From CAKSEI01 sp964403505 (lineage in GTDB: Bacteria; Bacillota; Clostridia; Oscillospirales; CAG-272): DNA of 26,816 nucleotides. The translations under genes were made by a program, and so were the position numbers. This document shows, piece by piece, positions 1-7,487 of this stretch (the stretch's first letter is position 1; each line of letters starts with the position of its first letter). Under the pieces are notes generated by a model. The model had not been told where the DNA came from, made no database searches, and saw only the letters and a list, made by a program, of their open reading frames with translations. The DNA is taken from contig CAYOFP010000023.1 in NCBI GenBank assembly GCA_964403505.1, forward strand, positions 1-26,816. Direction: 5' to 3'.

Positions 1-2
1 AA

Positions 3-1112
3 GTGGAGAGAAAATATTACATAGATAATTTAAGATGGCAGGAGACTCTGCTGCTTTTTCCGTTCCATGCCGCACAGAACTGGAGCGGGGGCGAATACAG
101 CGGGTTTTACATATGGTCGCACACAAACACTGCTCTTTATGCGTTTTCGACCTTTGTATATCCGTGGTATATGACATTCTTGTTTACGATTGCAGGCATG
201 AGCTGTAAATATGCTCTTCTGAATAGAACAGATAAACAATTTATAGCTGAACGGACAAAAAAACTTCTCATTCCGTTTTTATTCGGTCTTCTTGTACTTG
301 TCCCGGTAATGACCTATACTGCGGAAGTGTTCTTTAACGGATATACAGGCACTTACTTTCAGCAGTATGGATTGTTTTTCACGAAAGAAACTGATTTAAC
401 AGGATATCACGGAGGTTTTACCCCTGCGCATCTTTGGTTTTTAATATATTTGTTTGTCATTTCTTTGACAGCGTTACTCATTATACATCTGCAAAAGAGG
501 TTTTTTCCGAAATTCAATGCTGGCGGTATTTCCTATTTTTTCATTGTTTTACTGTTTGTCCCGGAGTGGCTTTGTCTTTATGTTTTGAATGTAGGCGGAA
601 AAAGCTTAGGGCAATTTATGATACTGTTTTTGTTCGGATACTATATCTTAACGGAAGAAAGTATTCTGCAAAAACTAAAGCGATACCGGTTTGTAAGCTT
701 GGCGCTCTGTATCCTGTCAGGCGGTCTGTACACTTATCTGTATTGTTTTGAAAATGTCCGAAGCATCCTGATAACCGGACTCTACATCTTTTTCGGCTGG
801 ATGGGGATCGTTACGTTGCTTGGCATAGGTCAATCAACGATGAATTTTTATAACCGACTCAGTGTTTATTTAACCCGGGCGTCTTTCCCTGTTTACATTT
901 TGCATATGCCGGTTTTGGTGGTGACAGGCTTTTATATTTTGAAATTACCTGTCGGCGTTGCAGGACAATTTTTATTGATTGTACTCATTTCATCTATTGC
1001 AACATTTTCAATATATGAGATCGTAAAAAGAGTTCCTGTTTTGCGTTTTTTTCTCGGAATAACGAAGCGAGGTTTTCTAAATGAGCAAAAAAATATCAGA
1101 AATGAGTCTTGA
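3..1112 (+). CDS. Acyltransferase 3 family integral membrane protein (5' end at window edge)
   Basis: Multi-pass membrane protein of 369 residues if the GTG at position 3 is the start. The N-terminus (RKYYIDNLRW, then FPFHAAQNW with His22) matches the opening of acyltransferase-3 (PF01757) proteins of the OpgC/glucan-modifying type, where a His in the first membrane helix is part of the active site. About ten hydrophobic helices follow. Members transfer O-acyl groups to cell-surface glycans or lipids; the substrate here cannot be told. The ribosome site would lie outside the window, so the start may be a few codons upstream. The end overlaps the next gene by 32 bp, suggesting co-transcription. 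Base composition is AT-richer than most of the window. Family assignment is good, specific role unknown. Confidence 0.8.
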   Translation: MERKYYIDNLRWQETLLLFPFHAAQNWSGGEYSGFYIWSHTNTALYAFSTFVYPWYMTFLFTIAGMSCKYALLNRTDKQFIAERTKKLLIPFLFGLLVLVPVMTYTAEVFFNGYTGTYFQQYGLFFTKETDLTGYHGGFTPAHLWFLIYLFVISLTALLIIHLQKRFFPKFNAGGISYFFIVLLFVPEWLCLYVLNVGGKSLGQFMILFLFGYYILTEESILQKLKRYRFVSLALCILSGGLYTYLYCFENVRSILITGLYIFFGWMGIVTLLGIGQSTMNFYNRLSVYLTRASFPVYILHMPVLVVTGFYILKLPVGVAGQFLLIVLISSIATFSIYEIVKRVPVLRFFLGITKRGFLNEQKNIRNES

Positions 1113-1668
1113 AGAGTTGTGGCAGCTCTTTCCGATTTTTCTGACGGAGCATGATGTGCGTTGGGCGTTATGGTACGCCGAGGAAGAGACACTTTTGAAA
1201 AAAAGTCTTCCATCAGATCTGACAGTCCGTATCAGTCATATCGGAAGCACGGCCGTAAGAGGAATATGGGCAAAGCCGATTATCGATATTCTTGTGGAAG
1301 TGACGCCGAATCGTGACCTTCATGAGTTTAAGTCTACTCTTGAACAGGTCGGATATCTGTGTATGTGTGAGAGTGAATACCGATTATCGTTTAATAAAGG
1401 GTATACCGAAGAAGGGTTTGCGGAAAGGGTATACCATTTGCATTTATGCAAAAGCGGCGATCATGATGAGCTGTATTTTCGTGACTATCTGAACCGCTAT
1501 CCTGCTGCGGCAAAGGAATATGAGGATTTGAAGCTCGACCTGTGGAGGCAGTATGAACACGACAGGGATGCTTATACGGAAGGAAAAACAGCGTTTGTTG
1601 AAACCTATACACAGAAAGCAAAGCAGAGATTCAAAAATCGATATGAAATAGATAAGGAGCAGACATGA
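1081..1668 (+). CDS. GrpB family protein (nucleotidyltransferase-fold)
   Basis: A 195-residue soluble protein. The segment HIGSTAV (about 53-59) followed by KPIIDI (65-70) is the hallmark of GrpB/UPF0157 proteins (PF04229). These share the nucleotidyltransferase fold, with the GS pair and the following acidic residues forming the predicted nucleotide/metal site. A later HLHLC segment and the RDYLNRYPAAAKEYEDLK stretch are also typical of the family. Cellular function of most members is not established. The start codon lies inside the 3' end of the acyltransferase gene and the stop overlaps the next start in an ATGA, so the three genes look translationally coupled. Length is normal for the family. 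Confidence 0.85.
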   Translation: MSKKISEMSLEELWQLFPIFLTEHDVRWALWYAEEETLLKKSLPSDLTVRISHIGSTAVRGIWAKPIIDILVEVTPNRDLHEFKSTLEQVGYLCMCESEYRLSFNKGYTEEGFAERVYHLHLCKSGDHDELYFRDYLNRYPAAAKEYEDLKLDLWRQYEHDRDAYTEGKTAFVETYTQKAKQRFKNRYEIDKEQT

Positions 1669-2198
1669 AAGAGGGTATTATATTATATCGCTCGAAATAC
1701 GGAGCGACGAAAAAGTATGCAGACTGGATTTGCGAGGCGACCGGATTTGATATTGCCGACACTTCAAAGGCAGATATCGGGCAGGTCGAACAGTATGAAA
1801 CAGTGATCCTCTGCGGAGGGCTCTATGCTTCGGGGATCGCCGGATTTTCCTTTTTAAGAAAGAATTATGAAAGACTGAAAGATAAAAAAACAGCGGTCTT
1901 TTGTGTAGGAGCATCTCCGTTCGACAATGAGGCTTTTGAAGCGATAAAGGCGCATAATTTAAAAGATGATTTGAAAAGCATTCCCGTCTTTTACGGACGG
2001 GGTGCGTGGGATCAGGAGAATATGAAGTTTACCGACAGAACGCTATGCAAAATGCTGCAAAAGGCAGTGTCGAAAAAAGACCCGCAGGACTATGAGCCGT
2101 GGGAAAAAGCGCTGATGAGCGCTGTCGGCAAGACCTGCGACTGGACGGACAAAAAGTATCTGGAGCCGTTGCTTGCGTTTGTCATGAATAACCAGTGA
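1665..2198 (+). CDS. Flavodoxin domain protein (Flavodoxin_5 / HemG-like)
   Basis: A 177-residue protein with a flavodoxin-type beta-alpha-beta start: the strand IILYRS followed by KYGATKKYA forms the FMN phosphate loop. ETVILCGGLYASGI and KTAVFCVGASPF are the next core strands. This pattern fits the Flavodoxin_5 group that includes HemG-like protoporphyrinogen oxidases and many uncharacterised clostridial electron carriers. No transmembrane segment is visible. The ATG overlaps the GrpB stop by 4 bp (ATGA), indicating translational coupling. It is the last gene of the + strand set and is followed at once by a strong terminator. Actual redox partner unknown; HemG activity is not implied because no haem pathway genes are nearby. 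Confidence 0.8.
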   Translation: MKEGIILYRSKYGATKKYADWICEATGFDIADTSKADIGQVEQYETVILCGGLYASGIAGFSFLRKNYERLKDKKTAVFCVGASPFDNEAFEAIKAHNLKDDLKSIPVFYGRGAWDQENMKFTDRTLCKMLQKAVSKKDPQDYEPWEKALMSAVGKTCDWTDKKYLEPLLAFVMNNQ

Positions 2199-2215
2199 GC
2201 TATAAAGAAAACGAA

Positions 2216-2254
2216 AACACACCCTCGCTATGCGAGGGTGTGTTGTGTTTTTTT
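2216..2254. terminator. Bidirectional intrinsic terminator
   Basis: Perfect 13-bp stem (2216-2228 with 2232-2244) around a 3-nt loop. A T-rich run (2246-2254) follows on the + strand, and an A-rich run precedes it, giving U's on the - strand transcript. It separates the convergent flavodoxin and rubrerythrin genes and can serve both. Confidence 0.92.
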
Positions 2255-2258
2255 GCGA

Positions 2259-2807
2259 TTATTTACCGAAGTATCTGTCGAGCAGACCCTTGAACGCCTT
2301 ACCGTGACGAGCCTCGTCACGAGCCATTTCGTGCACGGTGTCGTGGATCGCATCAAGACCGAGTTCCTTAGCTTTCTTTGCAAGGGCAGTCTTACCTGCG
2401 GTCGCACCGTTCTCCGCCTCAACACGGACGGTCAGGTTCTCCTTGGTCGAGGCAGATACGCACTCGCCGAGCAGCTCTGCAAACTTTGCGGCATGCTCTG
2501 CTTCCTCATATGCTGCCTTTTCCCAGTACATACCGATCTCGGGATATCCCTCTCTGTATGCTGCACGAGCCATAGCGAGGTACATGCCGACCTCGGTGCA
2601 CTCACCGTTGAAGTTGGCACGCAGGCCCTCTTTGATCTCTTCCGGTACGTCCTTTGCTACGCCGATCACGTGCTCAGCCGCCCAATCAAGCGTATCTTCT
2701 ACGACCTCGACAAACTTGTCAGCGCCTGCCTTGCACAGGGGGCACTCGCTCGGGCATACATCACTTTCGACGATCTCGCCGCATATGACACATCTCCATT
2801 TTTTCAT
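2259..2807 (-). CDS. rbr: Reverse rubrerythrin (NADH peroxidase-type)
   Basis: A 182-residue non-haem iron peroxidase expected to reduce hydrogen peroxide (and possibly oxygen) in the cytoplasm with electrons from NADH via a reductase. The rubredoxin-like iron site is at the N-terminus (Cys6, Cys9, Cys22, Cys25, with an extra Cys18). The ferritin-like diiron domain follows. This reversed order and length match the clostridial reverse rubrerythrins. Diiron ligand motifs visible are the Glu69/Glu72 region, EEAEH (His105) and DEARH (Glu165, His168). The start is supported by GGAGA upstream. It lies 43 bp downstream of the PerR-like gene, on the same strand, fitting peroxide control. A bidirectional terminator follows. 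Confidence 0.95.
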   Translation of the reverse strand: MKKWRCVICGEIVESDVCPSECPLCKAGADKFVEVVEDTLDWAAEHVIGVAKDVPEEIKEGLRANFNGECTEVGMYLAMARAAYREGYPEIGMYWEKAAYEEAEHAAKFAELLGECVSASTKENLTVRVEAENGATAGKTALAKKAKELGLDAIHDTVHEMARDEARHGKAFKGLLDRYFGK

Positions 2808-2834
2808 GACTTTTAACTCTCCTTTATTTAAAAT

Positions 2835-2857
2835 AAATTATAAACATAAATTATAAA
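2835..2857 (-). promoter_or_regulatory. Tandem AT-rich repeats upstream of rubrerythrin (candidate PerR sites / -10)
   Basis: Two exact copies of the 10-mer TTTATAATTT (on the - strand) occur 13 bp apart, at 2848-2857 and 2835-2844. The first overlaps the stop codon of the PerR-like gene. Each contains a TTATAAT core resembling half of a PerR box or a -10 element. Whether they are operator, promoter or simply AT-rich spacer cannot be settled by eye. Confidence 0.4.
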
Positions 2858-3222
2858 TTTTTACATGCGGCGCATATGCCGCGGTAAACGATATCCTTAT
2901 GCTCAACGGTGATATCACCGCATAGCTCGAGCATACTGTCACATCCGTCATCGGGCGCATCCGTGACCTTGCCGCATACACGGCAGACTGCATGCGCATG
3001 AGGGGTAAGGGTAAAGTCGTACCGATCGGCACTCACCGACAGGCAGACCCGACGCAAAAGACCCTGCTCGGCAAGCGAGCGCAAAATGCGAAAGACCGTT
3101 GCACGTGCAATGCCCGGGTACTCCCGATGCACCGCCTCATACACGGTATCAGCCGACGGGTGGTCGTGCATCGATGTTACCGTCTTATATACGATTTCCC
3201 GTTGGATCGTGTTGCGTTCCAT
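2851..3222 (-). CDS. perR: Fur-family regulator, PerR-like
   Basis: A 123-residue metalloregulator. The N-terminal winged helix is recognisable by HPSADTVYEAV (21-31) and ARATVFRILRSL (39-50). The C-terminal dimerisation half has RYDFTLTPHAHAVCRVCGK, with the HxH (75, 77) and CxxC (80, 83) arrangement, plus a second CAAC (117-120). The four Cys form the structural zinc site of PerR/Fur proteins. The wording around the HxH resembles PerR more than Fur, and the next gene is rubrerythrin, so peroxide sensing is the likely role; Fur or Zur cannot be excluded. It is slightly shorter than B. subtilis PerR because of a short N-terminus. Start ATG 3222 sits just after a perfect promoter and an inverted repeat. 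Confidence 0.85.
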   Translation of the reverse strand: MERNTIQREIVYKTVTSMHDHPSADTVYEAVHREYPGIARATVFRILRSLAEQGLLRRVCLSVSADRYDFTLTPHAHAVCRVCGKVTDAPDDGCDSMLELCGDITVEHKDIVYRGICAACKNL

Positions 3223-3279
3223 TCCTTATTAATACCTCATCTCAATAAGGATTATATCGCATTTAAAATAAAATGTCAA
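3223..3279 (-). promoter_or_regulatory. perR promoter with overlapping 8-bp inverted repeat
   Basis: On the - strand TTGACA (3274-3279) and TATAAT (3251-3256) are separated by exactly 17 bp, a perfect housekeeping promoter. A perfect inverted repeat, AATAAGGA/TCCTTATT (3223-3230 and 3244-3251, 13-bp spacer), touches the -10 and runs to the start codon, enclosing a GAGG likely to be the ribosome site. It could be an autoregulatory operator or an RNA hairpin that hides the ribosome site. Confidence 0.8.
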
Positions 3280-3301
3280 TAGGAAATTACAAATTTTTTC
3301 C

Positions 3302-4435
3302 TTATTTTCCGTTATGCCCGTAGGCACGCAAAAGCTGGGTGTGCAACTCACCCTCGTTTGCCTTGATTGCGGCATAACCGAACATAATATGGCCGATATA
3401 GGTTTGTTCTTTGCGTGCAAACTCGACCTGCTCGGTGAATTCAGTCGAGTCCCACTCCTGTGCCTTATAGGACGCATGGGAGATCATCAGCTTTGCTTTT
3501 GTGCCGCTCAGCGCTTCATCCCACCAATCGCATAAAACGCCGTAGGGTGTATTCGCATCTGAAAACTGCGAATAGAGCTGGGGTGCGATATAGTCGACAT
3601 AACCGCCCTGCGCAAACGCAAGCGTATCGCAATAGATCCACTCATAGCTATCCATGCCGTGCGTCTTACTGCCGCCGTTTGTGCCGTCATCGTTTTTCCA
3701 GACACCGAGCGGCGCAATGCCGAATATACAATCCTCCCGTTCTGCCTTGACCGCTTCGTAGCAGCCACGTACAAGCTCGTTTACGCTCCTGCGGCGGAAA
3801 TCGCCGAGGCTCTCGCCGGGCAGGGCATAATCGGCATAGGCACGTGCGTCGTCAAACTCGATATCCGGCTCGGGGTAGGGGTAAAAATAATCGTCAAACA
3901 TGACTCCGTCGACGGGGTATTTCCGTGCAATCTCGGCGCATACCGACGCTTGCAGTGTCTGAGGCTCTGGCATGCTGAGGTTGTAATAAATTCCGCCGGC
4001 ATATTCCACCGTCCACTCGGGATGGATATAGGCGGGGTTGTCGGGAGAGATGACCTCACGCCCGTTCGGTCTTACGGTTACCCGCATGGGATTGACCCAG
4101 GCGTGTACGGCAATGCCGCGTGCGTGGGCGGCGGTGCACAGATAGTCGAGCGGATCAAAGCCGTCCGGCAGAGCATCGCCTTCTTTCCCGGTCAGATATA
4201 ACGAAACCGGCAGAATGTCGGAGCGATAAAGCGCATCCGAGCAGGGGCTGACCTGAAAAAACACAGCGTTGAAGCCGATCTTTGTACATGTATCGAGGAT
4301 GGCGTCCAGCTCGCTGCGCAGTGTATCGGCGGACAGACCCGGGCGTGAGGGGTAGTTGATATTTAACACGGTGGCGATATATACTCCACGTATCTCATCC
4401 GCATGACCGGACGTGCCGCATTTTCGAGTTTCCAT
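3302..4435 (-). CDS. Glycosyl hydrolase-like family 10 (GHL10/DUF187) protein
   Basis: A 377-residue protein with the layout of GHL10 (PF02638, YngK-like) TIM-barrel proteins, thought to be glycosidases acting on bacterial or host glycans. Recognisable segments are the RGVYIATVLNINYPS start, FQVSPCSDALYRSDILPVS (60-78), HAWVNPMRV (111-119), DGVMFDDYFYPYP (176-188, carrying the candidate acidic residues) and DYIAPQLY further on. There is no signal peptide or lipobox, so unlike many members it appears cytoplasmic. I choose ATG 4435 over an in-frame TTG at 4474, because the TTG lies inside the -10 of the promoter and would not be in the mRNA. No convincing terminator separates it from perR. Substrate unknown. 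Confidence 0.85.
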   Translation of the reverse strand: METRKCGTSGHADEIRGVYIATVLNINYPSRPGLSADTLRSELDAILDTCTKIGFNAVFFQVSPCSDALYRSDILPVSLYLTGKEGDALPDGFDPLDYLCTAAHARGIAVHAWVNPMRVTVRPNGREVISPDNPAYIHPEWTVEYAGGIYYNLSMPEPQTLQASVCAEIARKYPVDGVMFDDYFYPYPEPDIEFDDARAYADYALPGESLGDFRRRSVNELVRGCYEAVKAEREDCIFGIAPLGVWKNDDGTNGGSKTHGMDSYEWIYCDTLAFAQGGYVDYIAPQLYSQFSDANTPYGVLCDWWDEALSGTKAKLMISHASYKAQEWDSTEFTEQVEFARKEQTYIGHIMFGYAAIKANEGELHTQLLRAYGHNGK

Positions 4436-4473
4436 GATATTTACTCTCTCTTGAAAGCTATATTGATATCTCA

Positions 4474-4502
4474 ATTATATCGTATCTGAAACAAAATGTA
4501 AA
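4474..4502 (-). promoter_or_regulatory. Promoter of the GHL10 gene
   Basis: TTTACA (4497-4502) and TATAAT (4474-4479) on the - strand are separated by 17 bp. The -35 abuts the T-tract of the upstream feo terminator. The -10 position fixes the downstream ATG at 4435 as the likely start. Confidence 0.8.
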
Positions 4503-4534
4503 GAAAAAATCCGGCGGCGCAAATGCGCCGCCGG
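4502..4534 (-). terminator. Intrinsic terminator of the feo operon
   Basis: GC-rich perfect 10-bp stem (4511-4520 with 4525-4534, plus one inner A-T pair), followed on the - strand by a run of T (4502-4510). It lies 40 bp after the last feo gene. Confidence 0.92.
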
Positions 4535-4574
4535 GTCTGTGGGGGTATAATACAGAATCGTAAGGTTTTTTTGT

Positions 4575-4748
4575 TTATTCTTTATCGTGACAGTGACCGC
4601 TCATAGCGCAGTTTGCACATCCGCATCCGCAGGAGGACTTTCCTTTTTTCCGGTTGATTATCATGTGGGCGATGATCGCCGCCACGATGCCGATCAGTAC
4701 GGCACAAATGATGATTGTCGCAATGTTTTCAGAAAACCATGTAATCAC
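4575..4748 (-). CDS. FeoB-associated Cys-rich membrane protein
   Basis: A 57-residue protein read from GTG 4748. One transmembrane helix spans roughly residues 9-31. A basic patch (NRKKGK) and a Cys-rich tail with pattern SCGCGCANCAMSGHCH follow. Short length, single helix, Cys-rich tail and position directly downstream of feoB match the FeoB-associated Cys-rich family (PF12669), proposed to help iron handling at the transporter in Firmicutes. GGAGGG seven bases upstream supports the GTG start; no in-frame ATG is available nearby. It begins 15 bp after the feoB stop and precedes the operon terminator. Confidence 0.9.
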   Translation of the reverse strand: MITWFSENIATIIICAVLIGIVAAIIAHMIINRKKGKSSCGCGCANCAMSGHCHDKE

Positions 4749-4763
4749 TAATATCCCTCCGCT

Positions 4764-7241
4764 TTATTTTGATACCATTACGGTTTCCCGATAGGGCCGA
4801 AAGAGCATATAGAGCATCAGAGCGAGCACTGCGAGTGCTACGATAAGGCCGAATACATTCATGCTGCCCGTAAACGCAGAGCCAAACTGATAGATCATGA
4901 GCGAGACAGCATAAGCAAACAAACACTGATACAGGATCGCAAACCAAGTCCACTTTGCCGAGTTCATCTCACGCCGGATCGCACCGATGGCGGCGAAGCA
5001 GGGAGCACACAGCAGGTTGAAAGCGAGGAATGCAAAGCCGCTTACCCGGGTAAATGCCAGGGCGATATTCTGGTAAACGGTCACATCTGTGCCGCTATAC
5101 AGTATGCCCAATGTGCCGACGATATTCTCTTTTGCGACAAGGCCGGTGATGGATGCGACAGCCGACTGCCAATTTCCGAATCCGAGCGGATGGAAGATCC
5201 ATGCGATCGCACCGCCGATGACGGCGAGGATACTATGGTCGATCTCATCCTCGGCGAGCATACGGAAGGAACCGCCGACAAATCCGAAGTAGGTCGTAAA
5301 CCAGATAACGATCGTCGAGACAAGGATAACGGTGCCTGCCTTTTTGATAAAGGACCATCCCCGCTCCCACATGGAGCGCAGGACATTGCCGACCGTCGGC
5401 AGATGATATGCCGGGAGCTCCATAACGAACGGAGCAGGATCGCCCGAGAACATCCGTGTCTTTTTCAGCATGATACCCGATACGATAATAGCCGCCATGC
5501 CCATGAAGTAGGCAGAGGGAGCGACCCACCACGCACCGCCGAAGATCGCACCTGCGATCGTCGCAATAAACGGCATTTTCGCACCGCAGGGGATGAAGGT
5601 GGTAGTCATGATCGTCATACGGCGGTCACGTTCGTTCTCGATAGTACGGGAGGCCATGATTCCCGGGATGCCGCATCCCGTGCCGATCAGCATGGGAATA
5701 AAGGATTTACCCGAGAGACCGAATTTGCGGAAAATACGGTCGAGCACAAAAGCGATACGGGACATATATCCGCATGCCTCAAGGAATGCGAGGAAGATAA
5801 ACAGCACTAAGATCTGTGGGACAAATCCGAGCACAGCGCCGAGACCAGCAATGATACCGTCGAGGATCAGTCCCTTGAGCCACTCGGCACAGCCTACAGC
5901 GTCAAGTCCGCTTTCAACGAGTGTGGGAATGCCGGGAACCCACACGCCGTAATTTGCCGGGTCGGGTCCGTCAAAGCCGTTTTCCGTGAAGTATTCGACA
6001 GCCTCTACATATGTCACGGGGACGGTCGTATCCTCGTCGGCGCCGCTCGGGATAGAGTCATAATATGCGGTCAGTGTGTCGAGCGCCAGCGTTTCCTCAT
6101 CCTCCACGTCGATCGTGGCGGTTGTCTCATCGGGACGGTATGCGCCAAGCTCCGCTAAAGCGGCGTCGCCGTCAAAGTCCTCGGATTCGGGGTCGATCTC
6201 ATAAAAGGCGCATGCCGCCTGCATTGCGGCACAGTAATCGCCGTCTGCTTCTTCAAAGCTTGCAGTGCCGATGCCGAAAAGATGCCATCCGTCGCCGAAC
6301 ACACCGTCGTTTGCCCAGTCGGTCGCCCATGCGCCGATGGTCGTGACGGAAATATAATATACGATAAACATGATAGCCGCAAAGATGGGCAGTGCCGCAA
6401 AGCGGTTTGTGACAACACGGTCGATCTTATCCGAGGTCGAGAGCTTTCCTTGTGACTTCTTTTTATAACAGCCCTTTATTATCTGACCGATGTAAATGTA
6501 GCGTTCATTTGTGATAATAGACTCTGCATCGTCGTCTAACGCTTCCTCGACTGCGCTGATGTCCTCTTCGATATGTTCTTTTGTTGCCTGATCTACGGTC
6601 AGCTGTTCGAGTACCTTGTCATCACGCTCGAAAATCTTGATCGCATACCAACGCTGCTGCGCTTCCGGCATGTTATGCACGGCGGCTTCTTCGATATGCG
6701 CTAAGGCGTGCTCTACCGTGCCCGAGAAGGTGTGCATCGGAACGGTTTTTTCGTTTTTCGCCGCATTGATGGCAGCCTCTGCGGCTTCCGTGATGCCTGT
6801 ACCCTTCAGTGCGGAGATCTCGACGACCTTGCACCCGAGCGCCTGGGAGAGCTCGGCGATATTTATTTTATCACCGTTTTTCCGAACGATGTCCATCATG
6901 TTGATGGCGACGACCACGGGGATGCCAAGCTCGGTGAGCTGGGTGGTAAGGTACAGATTTCGCTCGAGATTCGTTCCGTCGATGATATTTAAGATAGCGT
7001 CGGGGCGCTCGGTGATGAGATAATTTCTTGCTACGACCTCCTCGAGTGTATAAGGGGAGAGGGAGTAGATTCCGGGCAGGTCGGTGATCACCACGCCGTC
7101 ATGCTTTTTCAGTTTTCCTTCTTTTTTCTCCACGGTAACGCCCGGCCAGTTACCGACAAATTGGTTCGAGCCGGTCAATGCGTTGAACAGGGTCGTTTTG
7201 CCGCAGTTGGGGTTACCCGCAAGGGCAATTTTTAAATTCAT
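4764..7241 (-). CDS. feoB: Ferrous iron transporter FeoB with acidic extracellular insertion
   Basis: An 825-residue GTP-dependent Fe2+ transporter of the cytoplasmic membrane. The G domain shows G1 (GNPNCGKTT, 9-17), DLPG (G3), NMMD (G4, the usual FeoB variant of NKxD) and SALKGTG (G5). It is followed by a helical guanine-dissociation-inhibitor-like segment and a membrane domain with two gate regions, including IGTGCGIPGIMASR. Start ATG 7241 is preceded by AGGA; a longer in-frame extension upstream lacks family similarity. Odd feature: between the first and second membrane helices, on the predicted outer face, about 100 residues are inserted (near 330-429) with 29 acidic and one basic residue. 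FeoB proteins without it are nearer 700 residues. Third gene of the operon. Confidence 0.95.
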   Translation of the reverse strand: MNLKIALAGNPNCGKTTLFNALTGSNQFVGNWPGVTVEKKEGKLKKHDGVVITDLPGIYSLSPYTLEEVVARNYLITERPDAILNIIDGTNLERNLYLTTQLTELGIPVVVAINMMDIVRKNGDKINIAELSQALGCKVVEISALKGTGITEAAEAAINAAKNEKTVPMHTFSGTVEHALAHIEEAAVHNMPEAQQRWYAIKIFERDDKVLEQLTVDQATKEHIEEDISAVEEALDDDAESIITNERYIYIGQIIKGCYKKKSQGKLSTSDKIDRVVTNRFAALPIFAAIMFIVYYISVTTIGAWATDWANDGVFGDGWHLFGIGTASFEEADGDYCAAMQAACAFYEIDPESEDFDGDAALAELGAYRPDETTATIDVEDEETLALDTLTAYYDSIPSGADEDTTVPVTYVEAVEYFTENGFDGPDPANYGVWVPGIPTLVESGLDAVGCAEWLKGLILDGIIAGLGAVLGFVPQILVLFIFLAFLEACGYMSRIAFVLDRIFRKFGLSGKSFIPMLIGTGCGIPGIMASRTIENERDRRMTIMTTTFIPCGAKMPFIATIAGAIFGGAWWVAPSAYFMGMAAIIVSGIMLKKTRMFSGDPAPFVMELPAYHLPTVGNVLRSMWERGWSFIKKAGTVILVSTIVIWFTTYFGFVGGSFRMLAEDEIDHSILAVIGGAIAWIFHPLGFGNWQSAVASITGLVAKENIVGTLGILYSGTDVTVYQNIALAFTRVSGFAFLAFNLLCAPCFAAIGAIRREMNSAKWTWFAILYQCLFAYAVSLMIYQFGSAFTGSMNVFGLIVALAVLALMLYMLFRPYRETVMVSK

Positions 7242-7336
7242 GATTCGTTTCCTCACTTTCAAAATAAGCACAACAGACCGATACGAACACGCCCGAAAGG
7301 GCAAATCTACGGTGATTTTGTGCTTGTCGTCGTTTC

Positions 7337-7356
7337 AAGTTAGTTAAGGCTAACTT
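7337..7356 (-). promoter_or_regulatory. Inverted repeat AAGTTAG-N6-CTAACTT between feoA and feoB
   Basis: Perfect 7-bp arms with a 6-bp spacer. The GTTAG-N6-CTAAC core and spacing are the same as in the two inverted repeats of the operon leader. No good promoter is visible next to it, so it may be a secondary operator or an RNA hairpin. Confidence 0.55.
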
Positions 7357-7371
7357 AAGTCTCGAATAATA

Positions 7372-7388
7372 CCGGGGAAGATCCCCGG
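7372..7388 (-). other. Hairpin between feoA and feoB
   Basis: Perfect 7-bp GC-rich stem (CCGGGGA / TCCCCGG) with a 3-nt loop and no T-run after it on the - strand. It could be an mRNA stability or processing element that sets feoA:feoB ratios. It is not a convincing terminator. Confidence 0.45.
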
Positions 7389-7401
7389 ATGGATAAAATG
7401 T

Positions 7402-7487
7402 TTAGGCAATACCGCATAAATCTGACGGGAAAGATGCAAACAAGTGTGCCGTCAAGGCATAGCAGTGAACCCAGAGGTGTTGCCTTT
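7402..7487. repeat. Short (deletion-derived) copy of a MITE-like repeat
   Basis: Ends match the element at 14121-14286: AGGCAATACCGCA on the left, then CTGACGG, then ATGCAAACAAGTGTGCCGTC, and GGTGTTGCCTT on the right. The central 90 bp or so of the long copy is missing, and the join falls at a TGACGG direct repeat of the long copy. The right end touches the feoA stop codon. It is in the same orientation, relative to transcription, as the long copy. Confidence 0.7.

Noticed and set aside
4436..4474. Upstream TTG extension of the GHL10 protein
   Set aside because: The TTG lies within the predicted -10 element and the extra residues do not resemble the family N-terminus.
5190..5810. 206-codon open frame on the + strand
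   Set aside because: Antisense to feoB with low-complexity charged composition and no start signals.
7291..7302. GCCC-GAAA-GGGC mini hairpin before feoB
   Set aside because: Only four base pairs and no conserved context; likely chance.
7242..7304. N-terminal extension of FeoB
   Set aside because: The 21 extra residues precede the usual FeoB start and lack a ribosome site; ATG 7241 has AGGA at good spacing.
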